A stretch of 64,000 nucleotides of DNA, taken from Oceanitalea stevensii (GTDB lineage: Bacteria; Actinomycetota; Actinomycetes; Actinomycetales; Actinomycetaceae). Where the stretch lies: assembly GCF_014837105.1 (NCBI RefSeq), contig NZ_JACSPO010000005.1:69232-133231 (forward strand), given 5' to 3'. A program made the position numbers and the translations under genes. The notes below the pieces were generated by a model, which did no database searches, was not told the origin of the DNA, and saw only the letters and a program-made list of their open reading frames with translations. Positions 1 through 7,623 of the stretch are shown here, one piece after another (positions within the stretch are counted from its first letter, which is position 1; each line of letters opens with the position of its first letter).

Positions 1-38
1 TTCATCGCCGACACGTTGTTCTGCACGGACATAGCCAT
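1..38 (-). CDS. fliC: Flagellin, N-terminal fragment cut by the window edge
   Basis: Only the first 12 codons are inside the window; the rest lies to the left. They read MAMSVQNNVSAM, which matches the start of flagellins (a short helix beginning with variants of INxNxxAxNA). An AAGAGGAACACCACC leader supplies a ribosome binding site before the ATG at 38. A sigma-28-like promoter lies about 70 bases upstream, and the sigma-28 gene is next on the same strand. Flagellin is the secreted filament subunit. The identification rests on a very short stretch plus strong context. Confidence 0.72.
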   Translation of the reverse strand, partial: MAMSVQNNVSAM

Positions 39-104
39 GGTGGTGTTCCTCTTCTTCCTGAAGATCAGTGGATCGACAGCCCGTCCATGGGCAGTCACAC
101 ACTC

Positions 105-132
105 CTATCGGTCACCCGCGACCGGTGATGAG
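105..132 (-). promoter_or_regulatory. Candidate sigma-28 promoter of flagellin
   Basis: On the minus strand CTCA (132-129) is followed by 16 bases and ACCGATAG (112-105). The WhiG/SigD/FliA consensus is roughly TAAA-N15/16-GCCGATAA. The predicted leader to the ATG at 38 is about 60 bases. The same layout occurs at 1364-1391. Confidence 0.5.
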
Positions 133-148
133 AGGTCCCGGAACGCCA

Positions 149-181
149 GACGCCGGCACCCATGGAGGAAGTGCCGGCGTC
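149..181 (-). terminator. Hairpin terminator after the sigma factor gene
   Basis: GACGCCGGCAC (149-159) and GTGCCGGCGTC (171-181) form a perfect 11-bp stem with an 11-base loop, 16 bases past the stop codon at 198. There is no U tract, as is common in high-GC actinomycetes. Confidence 0.65.
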
Positions 182-197
182 GGGGTACCGCTGGGTC

Positions 198-1040
198 TCA
201 GACCGCTTCGCTGATCACCGGTGCGGTCGTCACCTCGATGACGCTGTGGAGCGCCGTCGCACTGGCCCGCTGGGCCACCGCGGCGTAGTAGGCCTGGCGG
301 CGCTTCTCCGCGACGCCGGGCTGCTCGGAGGCCACCGGGGCGAGCTCCGGGTCGAGCGCCGTGTTCATCGCGTCGCGCAGCATCTGCAGGGCCTGGGTCC
401 GCAGCTGGCTGATCCGGGACTGGGTGACTCCCAGCTCGGCGGCGATCTCGACGACCGGGCGCTCCTCGAAGAAGATCCCCTGGACGACGACGCGCAGGTT
501 CTCGGGCAGCTCGCCGACGCCGGCGGTGAGGTAGCGCAGGCGCTCGTCGACGACGATGCGCTCCTCCGGGCTCGGTGCCTTGTCGCTGATGCTGCCGGTG
601 GCGTCGGTGGTGTCGGCGTCGAGGGAGACGACCCGGCGCTGCGCGTCGTCGCGGATGGAGCGGAGCTCGTCGACACCCACGCCCATCGCCTGCGCCAGCT
701 CGTCCTGGCGCGGGGCGCGACCGAGGTCGCCCGTGAGGCGCTCGGTCAGCTCGGCCAGGCGGCGGGCGCGCTGGCGGGTGCCGCGGGAGGCCCAGTCCAT
801 GCCGCGCAGCTCGTCGAGGATCGCACCGCGGATACGGGTGGAGGCGTACCGCGCGAACGGGACACCGAGGTCGGCGTTGAAGCCTCGGGCGGCCTGGACC
901 AGCGCCAGGGACCCGGCAGCGGCGAGCTCGTCGCGCTGCACGTGGGTCGGAACCCGTCGAATCATCTCACTCACGTGGTAACCCACGAGCGAAAGATGCT
1001 GCTCGATGAGTTCGTCCTGCTCGCGACGCTCAAGCGCCAT
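198..1040 (-). CDS. fliA: FliA/WhiG-family (sigma-28) RNA polymerase sigma factor
   Basis: 280 aa. Region 2 spans about residues 10-90 (LALVQAARGFNADLGVPFARYA, then the TRIRGAILDELRGMDW stretch typical of group 3 flagellar sigmas). Region 3 follows at 90-135. Region 4 lies at about 175-225 with a helix-turn-helix (EIAAELGVTQSRISQLR). About 50 residues after region 4 are an unusual tail without a recognised domain. It directs RNA polymerase to flagellar promoters, two of which are proposed nearby. The ATG at 1040 follows a GGGGGTAGGA site. The divergent flgN-like/flgK operon and downstream flagellin fit a motility role. A WhiG-like developmental role is less likely here. Confidence 0.9.
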   Translation of the reverse strand: MALERREQDELIEQHLSLVGYHVSEMIRRVPTHVQRDELAAAGSLALVQAARGFNADLGVPFARYASTRIRGAILDELRGMDWASRGTRQRARRLAELTERLTGDLGRAPRQDELAQAMGVGVDELRSIRDDAQRRVVSLDADTTDATGSISDKAPSPEERIVVDERLRYLTAGVGELPENLRVVVQGIFFEERPVVEIAAELGVTQSRISQLRTQALQMLRDAMNTALDPELAPVASEQPGVAEKRRQAYYAAVAQRASATALHSVIEVTTAPVISEAV

Positions 1041-1154
1041 GGTCCTACCCCCAGGTCGGGACCCGTCGCGACGCGAGCGAGCCCCTGAAGTTGTGATCGT
1101 TGGATGTGGTCATCGCTGCCGATCTCGGTGCGAGATTGCCCCGACAGGTGACGA

Positions 1155-1169
1155 CTACTCCGTCAGCAT
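1155..1169 (-). other. Possible four-codon leader ORF (M-L-T-E-stop) upstream of the sigma gene
   Basis: On the minus strand GGAGGAGG sits 7 bases before an ATG at 1169, an ideal ribosome binding site, yet the frame stops after four codons. The sequence GGAGGAACCACCATG resembles the flagellin start (GAGGAACACCACCATG). It may be a regulatory uORF or the remnant of a flagellin-like leader. Confidence 0.35.
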
Positions 1170-1210
1170 GGTGGTTCCTCCTCCGAAAGTACAAGCCGTT
1201 CGGATTGTGA

Positions 1211-1221
1211 TGTGGACCACA
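1211..1221. promoter_or_regulatory. 11-bp palindrome TGTGGACCACA
   Basis: A perfect palindrome around a single central base. Ten of its eleven positions recur at 4713-4723 in front of the second flgN-like gene, suggesting a shared regulator-binding site. Confidence 0.4.
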
Positions 1222-1363
1222 CAGGATCGACGAATCGCTTGTGCACCAGCGCTTCGACGCAGTAGTGGGTCAGAGGTCCCGCAGGCGCGTTGCGAGCCCC
1301 CGCGACCCGCGTGTGGTCCCAACGGAGGAGGAGGGGTCGGAAGGAGGAAGTACGCCTGCACCG

Positions 1364-1391
1364 CTCACACCCGCCGCTGCGCTGCCGATGG
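1364..1391 (+). promoter_or_regulatory. Candidate sigma-28 promoter of the flgN-flgK-flgL-fliW operon
   Basis: CTCA (1364-1367), 16 bases, then GCCGATGG (1384-1391), the same architecture as the flagellin promoter at 105-132. The predicted transcript starts about 40 bases before the ATG at 1439. Confidence 0.45.
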
Positions 1392-1438
1392 ACAGGACCG
1401 TGATGGTGAACGCAACGGCCCCGAACGGAGAAGTGACA

Positions 1439-1918
1439 ATGCTCGGCTCCCTCTCCGACCTCCTCTGGCGCGAGCGCGACCTGCTCGAGTCGCTGCGCTA
1501 CCGGCTGGAGGTCGAGCACCTGCTCCTCGCCGCCGGACGCACCGAGCTGCTGCCGCTGGCCGTCCGAGAGGTCGACGACGTGCTCGCCGACATCCGGACC
1601 GCAGAGCTGGCCCGCGCGATCGAGGTCGCCGCGGCCGCCGCCGCGCTCGGCCTGGCCGACGGCGCGAGCCTGCTCGACCTCGCCACCGCGGCCCCCGCCC
1701 CGTGGGACGGGATCCTCCTCGAGCACCGGCTCGCCTTCCTCACCCTCACCACCGAGATCGCGACGGTCGCCGAGACGAACCGCGACTTCCTCATGGCCAG
1801 CCACCACGCCACGCAGGAGACGCTCATGTCCCTGCACGAGAGCGTCGACGTCTACGACGAGCGCGGCGGCACGTCGCGCGGCATGGCCGACGCCCACCTC
1901 GTCGACAAGTCCCTGTGA
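1439..1918 (+). CDS. FlgN-like flagellar export chaperone, copy 1
   Basis: 159 aa, alpha-helical, no signal peptide. The ATG at 1439 is chosen because GGAG lies 8 bases upstream. It begins MLGSLSDLLWRERDLLESL and contains LRTAELARA, features shared with the gene at 4837. FlgN-type chaperones hold FlgK and FlgL in the cytoplasm before export; here flgK starts 10 bases after the stop and flgL follows. Assignment rests on size, helical character, position and the paralogue, not on a diagnostic motif. Confidence 0.7.
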   Translation: MLGSLSDLLWRERDLLESLRYRLEVEHLLLAAGRTELLPLAVREVDDVLADIRTAELARAIEVAAAAAALGLADGASLLDLATAAPAPWDGILLEHRLAFLTLTTEIATVAETNRDFLMASHHATQETLMSLHESVDVYDERGGTSRGMADAHLVDKSL

Positions 1919-1928
1919 GAGGTCACCC

Positions 1929-3350
1929 ATGAGCTCCTTCTCCGCACTCAACGGTGCCTTCACCGCCCTCACCGCCCAGCGGGTCGCACTCGAGGTGACC
2001 GGACAGAACATCTCCAACGTCAACACCGCCGGCTACACGCGCCAGCGCGCGGGCATGGAGGCCATCTCCGGCACCACCCGCCCGACGATGTTCGCGACCG
2101 GCGGCGCCCCCGCCTCCGGTGTCCGCATCACCTCGATCGACCGGCTCGGTGACATCTTCCTCGAGACCAAGCTGCGCACCCAGACCGCCTCCACCGCCCG
2201 TCTCGAGGCCGTGGCCGGCACCTGGTCACTCGTCGAGACGACGCTCAAGGAGCCGGGCGAGAACGGCCTCGCGGCCGGGCTGGACACGTTCTTCACGTCG
2301 TGGGACGACGTCGCCAACCGGCCCGACGACGCCGCGGCCAGGTCCGTGCTGCTCGGCAACGCGACCGCCCTCGCCTCGTCCATCGCCAACGGCTACCGCG
2401 CCGCGGCCAACCAGTGGGACAGCACCCGCGCGCAGGCCGACGCCATGGCCGTGGACGTCAACACCGCCGCCGTGGCCGTCGCCGACCTCAACGGCCGCAT
2501 CCGCGACGCCCAGGTGTCCGGGGACAACGCCAACGCCCTCATCGACCAGCGCGGGGTGCTGCTCGACGGGCTCGCCGCCATGGTCGGCGGTGAGGTGCGC
2601 GAGCGCGCCGACGGGAGCGTCGACGTCATGATCAGCGGCAACGCGCTCGTGCGCGGCGACCGCGCCTACGCCGTCGCCGTCCACGGCAGCACGACTCTCG
2701 CGGACCTGAGCTCCGCGGGGACCGAGCCGGCCGAGGGCTGGGGCAGCAAGGAGGGACCGGCCCGCCTCGTGTGGGCCGCGACCGGTAACGCCGCCGTCTC
2801 CTCCGGGGGACGCGTCGTCGGCCTGCTCGACTCGATCGCGCCCGACGGGCCCGTCGCCGGTCTCGCCAGGACCTACAACGAGATCGCCACCACGGTGGCG
2901 ACCGAGGTCAACGCCCTGCACTCCTCCGTGCCCGGCGCCGACGGCACCTCGCGCGACTTCTTCGCCTTCTCCCCCGCCGGCACGCCGCCCGCCCTGTCCC
3001 TCACTGTCGCCGTCACCCGCGACCAGGTCGTCACGGGCAACCCCGGCGAGGTCGACGGCACCCTGGCCGCGCGGATCGCCGACCTCGGCGGCGCCCGCGA
3101 GCAGTGGGCCAGCGCCGTGACCCAGATCGGCGTGAGCAGCGGGGCGGCCTACCGCCGGGCGCAGGCCGCCGAGAGCACGCGGGCCACCGCCGAGTCGCAG
3201 CTGCTCTCGCAGACGGCCGTCGACCTCGACGAGGAGAGCGTCAACCTCGTGATGTACCAGCGTGCCTACGAGGCGTCGGCCCGCGTCATGACGACCATCG
3301 ACCAGATGCTCGACACCCTGATCAACCGCACCGGCGTGGTGGGAAGGTAG
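1929..3350 (+). CDS. flgK: Flagellar hook-associated protein 1
   Basis: 473 aa. The N-terminal helix reads FSALNGAFTALTAQR and is followed by TGQNISNVNTAGYTRQR, the signature of rod/hook axial proteins. The C-terminus holds the partner helix (ESVNLVMYQRAYEASARVM, then TTIDQMLDTLI). The middle is variable. It is exported by the flagellar type III apparatus and forms the first hook-filament junction ring. GAGAGG precedes the ATG. It sits between the flgN-like gene and flgL in one operon. Confidence 0.95.
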   Translation: MSSFSALNGAFTALTAQRVALEVTGQNISNVNTAGYTRQRAGMEAISGTTRPTMFATGGAPASGVRITSIDRLGDIFLETKLRTQTASTARLEAVAGTWSLVETTLKEPGENGLAAGLDTFFTSWDDVANRPDDAAARSVLLGNATALASSIANGYRAAANQWDSTRAQADAMAVDVNTAAVAVADLNGRIRDAQVSGDNANALIDQRGVLLDGLAAMVGGEVRERADGSVDVMISGNALVRGDRAYAVAVHGSTTLADLSSAGTEPAEGWGSKEGPARLVWAATGNAAVSSGGRVVGLLDSIAPDGPVAGLARTYNEIATTVATEVNALHSSVPGADGTSRDFFAFSPAGTPPALSLTVAVTRDQVVTGNPGEVDGTLAARIADLGGAREQWASAVTQIGVSSGAAYRRAQAAESTRATAESQLLSQTAVDLDEESVNLVMYQRAYEASARVMTTIDQMLDTLINRTGVVGR

Positions 3351-3354
3351 TCCG

Positions 3355-4305
3355 ATGATTGGCCGCGTCACCCAGCAGGGGCTCCAGCGAGCGTCCCTCA
3401 ACCAGCTCCAGACCAACCTCTCCGAGCTCGCCCGCCTCCAGGAGCGCCTCACCACGGGCAAGGTCATTACCAAGCCCTCCGACGACCCCGCCGGCACCGT
3501 CGACGCCATGCGGCTGCGCTCGGACCAGCGGACGACGGCGCAGCACGCGCGCAACGTCGCCGACGGCGACAGCTGGCTCACCACGGTGGACAGCGCCCTC
3601 GGGGACGCCCTCACCCAGCTGCGCAAGGCCCGGGACCTCACCGTCCAGGGCGCCAGCACCGGGTCCCAGGGCCCCTCGTCCCGCAGTGCCCTCGCCGGGG
3701 AGCTGCGAGCCACCGCGGACGGCCTGCTCGAGGTCGCGAACACGACGTACCTCAACCGCTCCGTCTTCGCCGGCACCTCCACCGAGGCGGCCTACGCGGT
3801 GACCGACGCCGGGACCGTCACCTACAGCGGCCGGCCGGGCGCGGAGGTGCTGCGCCAGGTCTCGGACACGACGAAGGTGCGGGTCGACTCCCCCGGCTCG
3901 GAGGTCTTCGGCGTCGACGTCGTCGACGCCGACGGCGAGCTGGTCCGCGACCCCGCCACCGGCGAGCCGGTCGGCATGTCCGTGTTCACCCTCCTGCGTG
4001 AGGTCGCAGCGAAGGTCGAGGCCGGGGACCCGGACGTCGGCCGGTTCCTCACCGAGATCGACTCGCGCATGAGCGCCTTCCTCGGTGAGGTCGGCAGCGT
4101 CGGGACCCGGCACAAGCAGGTCCTCCAGGCGAAGGACGCTCTGGAGACGCGCGAGATCGCGCTGACCAACCAGCTGTCCTCCGTCGAGGACGCCGACCTC
4201 GCCAAGACGATCGTCGACCTCCAGCTCCAGGAGGTCGGCTACCAGGCGGCACTCGGGGCCACCTCCCGCGTGCTGCAGCCCAGCCTGTTGGACTTCCTGC
4301 GATGA
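3355..4305 (+). CDS. flgL: Flagellar hook-associated protein 3
   Basis: 316 aa. The N-terminus (RVTQQGLQRASLNQLQTN, then LSELARLQERLTTGKVITKPSDDP) is typical of the flagellin/FlgL family, as is the C-terminal helix (SSVEDADLAKTIVDLQLQE). It forms the second hook-filament junction layer onto which flagellin assembles. The start is 4 bases after flgK's stop and its end overlaps fliW by 4 bases, so translation is probably coupled. GAAGG in the end of flgK is the ribosome binding site. Confidence 0.95.
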   Translation: MIGRVTQQGLQRASLNQLQTNLSELARLQERLTTGKVITKPSDDPAGTVDAMRLRSDQRTTAQHARNVADGDSWLTTVDSALGDALTQLRKARDLTVQGASTGSQGPSSRSALAGELRATADGLLEVANTTYLNRSVFAGTSTEAAYAVTDAGTVTYSGRPGAEVLRQVSDTTKVRVDSPGSEVFGVDVVDADGELVRDPATGEPVGMSVFTLLREVAAKVEAGDPDVGRFLTEIDSRMSAFLGEVGSVGTRHKQVLQAKDALETREIALTNQLSSVEDADLAKTIVDLQLQEVGYQAALGATSRVLQPSLLDFLR

Positions 4306-4703
4306 GCGAGGACACCATGACCATGACCATGGCCGTCGAGACCGACGCCGCCCTCCACTTCGTCACCCCGCCGCCGGGGCTGAGCCCGCTCACCGAGTTC
4401 ACCCTCAGCGCCGTCACCGAGGAGCTGTACTCGCTGCGGGCGGTGGACGCCGAGGGTGTCCGCCTCTTCCTCATCGACCCCCGCCCCTACTTTCCCGGGT
4501 ACGAGCCCCGCGTGGCGGAGCAAACCCTCGAGGAGCTCGGGACGACGGACCCGGCCGTGCTCGTCGTCGTGCGCCCCGGAGAGGGCGGAGCCCCCACGGC
4601 GAACCTCCTCGCGCCGGTGCTCGTCGACCTGACGACCGGTGCCGCGATGCAGACGATCCTCGAGAACAGCGACCAGCCGCTGCGGGCGCCCCTTCCCCGC
4701 TGA
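4302..4703 (+). CDS. fliW: Flagellar assembly factor FliW
   Basis: 133 aa. FliW features include the early FVTPPPGLSPLTEFTLS stretch, LYSLRA, LFLIDPRPYFPGYEP and a C-terminal NLLAPVLVDLTTGAAMQ segment. FliW binds flagellin, and in most bacteria also antagonises the RNA-binding protein CsrA. It overlaps flgL by 4 bases (ATGA). csrA normally follows fliW, but no csrA-like ORF is present here, so the partner is elsewhere or absent. Confidence 0.92.
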   Translation: MSEDTMTMTMAVETDAALHFVTPPPGLSPLTEFTLSAVTEELYSLRAVDAEGVRLFLIDPRPYFPGYEPRVAEQTLEELGTTDPAVLVVVRPGEGGAPTANLLAPVLVDLTTGAAMQTILENSDQPLRAPLPR

Positions 4704-4712
4704 CTCGACCGA

Positions 4713-4723
4713 CGTGGTCCACA
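4713..4723. promoter_or_regulatory. Near-palindrome matching the site at 1211-1221
   Basis: CGTGGTCCACA, the complement of TGTGGACCACG, differs by one end base from the palindrome upstream of the first flgN-like gene. It lies about 115 bases before the second flgN-like start. A TACCCT hexamer at 4746-4751 could be a -10 element. Confidence 0.38.
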
Positions 4724-4782
4724 AGCCGACGTCGGTGGCGGCGGATACCCTCTAGAACCACCGGAGACCCCCGCCTCCCTGG

Positions 4783-4810
4783 GCACCGTCCCCCTCCGCA
4801 CGGACGGTGC
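4783..4810 (+). promoter_or_regulatory. Hairpin in the leader of the second flgN-like gene
   Basis: GCACCGTCC (4783-4791) pairs with GGACGGTGC (4802-4810) around a 10-base loop, ending 12 bases before the AGAAGGG ribosome binding site. It may terminate the fliW transcript or modulate downstream translation. Confidence 0.4.
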
Positions 4811-4836
4811 TCAGCACGAATCAGAAGGGCGTGACC

Positions 4837-5343
4837 ATGCGCGCGCTTTCCGACTTCCTCTGGCACGAGCGTGACGTGCTCGAGCTCCTGCTGCACCGGC
4901 TGGAGACCGAGCGCGCCCTCCTCGAGACGGGCCGCACCAGGCGGCTGCCCCGCGCCGCCCGCGAGATCGACGCGGCGATCGCGCAGCTGCGGACCGCCGA
5001 GCTCGGCCGTGCCGCGGAGGCCGCCGCCGCCACCCAGGTGCTCGGCCTGCCCGCCACCGCCTCCCTGCTCACCATCGCCGGGACGGCGCCCGTCCCGTGG
5101 GGCGACATCTTCCTGGACCACCGCGCCGCCATGCGCGAGCTCGTCGACCAGATCGTCGCGCTCGCCGACGGGGAGCAGCGCGCCACCCCGGCCGTCGGCG
5201 GGACCACCATGGACGCCATGGCCGACGCCGACGCCGAGCTCACCGACGCCGTCGTCGAGCTCGAGCTCGAGCGTCTCGGTCGCGGCGCCGCCGAGAACCG
5301 CGGCGGCGTCATGCAGCGCGAGCTGCTCGCGTTCCTGGCCTAG
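4837..5343 (+). CDS. FlgN-like flagellar export chaperone, copy 2
   Basis: 168 aa. The ATG at 4837 aligns with copy 1 and has AGAAGGG 7 bases upstream; a GTG at 4831 is less likely. It shares with copy 1 the pattern LSDxLWxERDxLE near the start, GRTxxLPxAxRE, LRTAELxRA, LGLxxxASLL and a central AP-PW motif. The C-terminal third differs. It has its own intergenic region, so it is probably transcribed separately from flgK-flgL-fliW. It may serve another export substrate. Its TAG stop overlaps the convergent kinase stop. Confidence 0.65.
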   Translation: MRALSDFLWHERDVLELLLHRLETERALLETGRTRRLPRAAREIDAAIAQLRTAELGRAAEAAAATQVLGLPATASLLTIAGTAPVPWGDIFLDHRAAMRELVDQIVALADGEQRATPAVGGTTMDAMADADAELTDAVVELELERLGRGAAENRGGVMQRELLAFLA

Positions 5344-6770
5344 CCGTTCGACGGCCGCCCCGAGGCGGCGGTGACGAACCTGGCGTACAGGGCGTCGTAG
5401 ACCGGGTCGGGGCCGCTCCCCGCGGCCTGCGAGCCGAGCACGAGGGGCTCGGCCAGCCCGGCGCGGTGGGCGGCGAGCACGGCCGCGCCGACGGCGACCG
5501 CCTCCCGCTCCCCCACCACCCGTAGCGGCGCCGGACCGGCCGCCGCCTTGGCGCGGAGCCACGCGGACCCGCCGGCGGTGGCCGAGCCGAGCACCCGCAC
5601 CTCGCCGCCGGCAGGGTCCGCACCGGCCAGCTCGGCCTGCGCGGTGAGCATCCATCTGGCGTGGAGCGCCAGGCCGTCGAGGACAGCGGCGGTGCGGTCG
5701 ACGTCGTCGTGCTCCGGCCGCTGACCGACGACGACGGCGTGGGCACGCGGGTCCGGGCGCGGCGCCTGCCGACCGCGCAGGTACGGCAGGAGCAGCGGCA
5801 CCGCCGCGCTCCGAGGACGCGCGGCAGCGGCGTCGAGGAGCGGGGCGAGCGCGGGGAAGCCGCCGACCTGCTCGGCCCACCACGCGAGGACCGCCCCCGC
5901 CGTCGCCGATCCGGCGACGAGCGCCTCGTGCCCGCCCTCGACCGTGCGGACGAGGCTCATGCCCGCCGCAGCCACCGCCGCCGGGACGGGCCGCGCGCCG
6001 AGCACGCGCACGACCGACTCGGCCGTGCCGACGGAGTCCGCGACGTCCCCCGGCTCCCGCACCCCGGCCGCCCACGCACCGACGGGGTGGTCGTGCCCGG
6101 CGACGATGACGGGCGTGCCCGCGCGCAGCCCCCACACACCGCCCGCCGTGACGTGGGCCGCAACGTCACCGGGTGCGACGACGTCGGGCAGCTGCTCGGG
6201 GCGGAGGCCGACGGCGGCGAGGAGCTCGGCGTCGAAGCCGCCCGGGACGAGCTCGCCGGGGGCGGGGAGCCGATAGGCCATCGTGCGGCCGGCGAGGGTG
6301 TGGTCGGTGGCGAGCCTGCCCGTGAGGGCGAGCACGACGAGATCGGCGGCACCCGCCCACCGCGCCATCGCCGTCCACCGGTCGGGCTCCTCCGCGCGCA
6401 GGTGTGCCCACGTCGCGAGCGGCACCTTGCCGCTGGGCCGCACGCCGGTGGCGGCGAAGAGGGGGGCGGCGCCGTAGGTGGCGGCGAGAGCGGACGCGTG
6501 GTCCTGCGCCCGCGAGGGGTCCCAGCGGACGAGGTCGCCCAGGGGGACGCCGTCGCCGTCGAGGGGCACCCCGGTCTCGGCCATCGACGCCACACCCACG
6601 GCGGCGACCTCGGTGCCCACCTCACCGACGAGGCGGGCGACGGTCCGCTGGAGCGCGACCCCGCCTGCCGGGGTGGGGGCGGAGGCATGGGCGACGACGG
6701 TGGCACGTCCGACGTCGACGACGACGGCCTTGATGTTCGTCGTCCCGATGTCCAGGCCCAGGCTGCGCAT
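5340..6770 (-). CDS. FGGY-family carbohydrate kinase
   Basis: 476 aa. The N-terminus LGLDIGTTNIKAVVVD is the phosphate-1 loop of the ASKHA fold. GHDHPVGAW at about residues 225-233 contains the likely catalytic Asp227, and VLGSATAGGSAWLRAKAA near residue 400 corresponds to the adenosine-binding region. Such enzymes phosphorylate free sugars or polyols; the substrate (xylulose, gluconate, fuculose or other) cannot be told. No transporter or isomerase is adjacent. The ATG at 6770 follows GATGGGGG. Its stop overlaps the convergent flgN-like stop by 3 bases. Confidence 0.85.
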   Translation of the reverse strand: MRSLGLDIGTTNIKAVVVDVGRATVVAHASAPTPAGGVALQRTVARLVGEVGTEVAAVGVASMAETGVPLDGDGVPLGDLVRWDPSRAQDHASALAATYGAAPLFAATGVRPSGKVPLATWAHLRAEEPDRWTAMARWAGAADLVVLALTGRLATDHTLAGRTMAYRLPAPGELVPGGFDAELLAAVGLRPEQLPDVVAPGDVAAHVTAGGVWGLRAGTPVIVAGHDHPVGAWAAGVREPGDVADSVGTAESVVRVLGARPVPAAVAAAGMSLVRTVEGGHEALVAGSATAGAVLAWWAEQVGGFPALAPLLDAAAARPRSAAVPLLLPYLRGRQAPRPDPRAHAVVVGQRPEHDDVDRTAAVLDGLALHARWMLTAQAELAGADPAGGEVRVLGSATAGGSAWLRAKAAAGPAPLRVVGEREAVAVGAAVLAAHRAGLAEPLVLGSQAAGSGPDPVYDALYARFVTAASGRPSNG

Positions 6771-6825
6771 GCCCCCATCCTGCCTGCGGCCTCCCACCGC
6801 TCCCGCCTCGGCGGCGCACGGGTCG

Positions 6826-6831
6826 TACGCT
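6826..6831 (+). promoter_or_regulatory. Leaderless-type -10 of map (TACGCT)
   Basis: TACGCT ends 6 bases before the GTG at 6838, and no Shine-Dalgarno sequence is visible. Confidence 0.5.
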
Positions 6832-6837
6832 GAGGCG

Positions 6838-7611
6838 GTGATCGAGCTCAAGACCCCCTCCGAGATCGAGGCCATGCGCCCGGCCGGCCGTTTCGTCGCC
6901 TCGGTGCTCGAGGAGCTGCGCCGCCGCGCGGCCGTCGGCGTCAACCTCCTCGAGCTCGACGCCCTGGCGCACGAGATGATCCGCACGGCGGGCGCGGAGT
7001 CCTGCTACATCGACTACCACCCCTCCTTCGGCGCGCGGCCCTTCGGCTACGTCCTGTGCACCTCGGTGAACGACGCCGTCCTGCACGGCCTGCCCCACGA
7101 CTACACGCTGCGCGACGGCGACCTCCTGTCGGTCGACTTCGCCGCGAGCGTCGACGGCTGGGTGGCCGACTCCGCCCTCAGCCTCGTGGTCGGCACGCCG
7201 CGGCCCGAGGACCTGCGGATCATCGAGGCCACCCAGGTGGCGCTGGAGGCCGGCATCGCGGCCGCCGTCGTCGACAACAAGATCGGGGACATCTCCGCGG
7301 CCATCGGGGCCGTCGCCGCCGACTACGGCTACCGCGTCAACGTCCAGTTCGGTGGCCACGGCGTGGGCCGCACGATGCACGGGGAGCCGCACATCGCCAA
7401 CGACGGCCGGGCCGGGCGCGGCCTGCGGCTGCGCCCGGGGCTCGTCGTCGCGATCGAGCCGTGGTTCATGGCCGGCACCGACGAGCTGGTCACCGACCCC
7501 GACGGCTGGACCCTGCGCAGCACCGACGGCTCCCGCGGCGCCCACAGCGAGCACACCATCGCCGTCACCCCCGACGGACCGGTCGTCCTCACCGCCCGCA
7601 GCAGCGACTGA
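6838..7611 (+). CDS. map: Type I methionine aminopeptidase
   Basis: 257 aa. It removes the initiator methionine from nascent proteins. All metal ligands are visible: Asp100 and Asp111 (SVDFAASVDGWVADSA), His174 (GGHGVGRTMH), Glu207 (AIEPWF) and Glu238 (SEHT). The substrate-pocket His83 is in VLHGLPH. GTG at 6838 is chosen because it gives the family start (VIELKTPSEIEAMRPAGR) and lies 6 bases after a TACGCT -10 box. Divergent from the carbohydrate kinase across 67 bases. The length equals that of short-form enzymes without an N-terminal extension. Confidence 0.95.
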   Translation: MIELKTPSEIEAMRPAGRFVASVLEELRRRAAVGVNLLELDALAHEMIRTAGAESCYIDYHPSFGARPFGYVLCTSVNDAVLHGLPHDYTLRDGDLLSVDFAASVDGWVADSALSLVVGTPRPEDLRIIEATQVALEAGIAAAVVDNKIGDISAAIGAVAADYGYRVNVQFGGHGVGRTMHGEPHIANDGRAGRGLRLRPGLVVAIEPWFMAGTDELVTDPDGWTLRSTDGSRGAHSEHTIAVTPDGPVVLTARSSD

Positions 7612-7623
7612 CCGCGGCGGCGC

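Larger units (their letters stand above)
1041..1438. other. 398-bp divergent control region between sigma factor and flgN-like gene
   Basis: It holds the 5' leader of the sigma gene with a tiny upstream ORF (1155-1169), an 11-bp palindrome (1211-1221) and a sigma-28-like promoter toward the flgN-like gene (1364-1391). No convincing larger ORF was found; a plus-strand frame opening at 1241 runs into the flgN-like gene but lacks a ribosome binding site. Confidence 0.6.
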
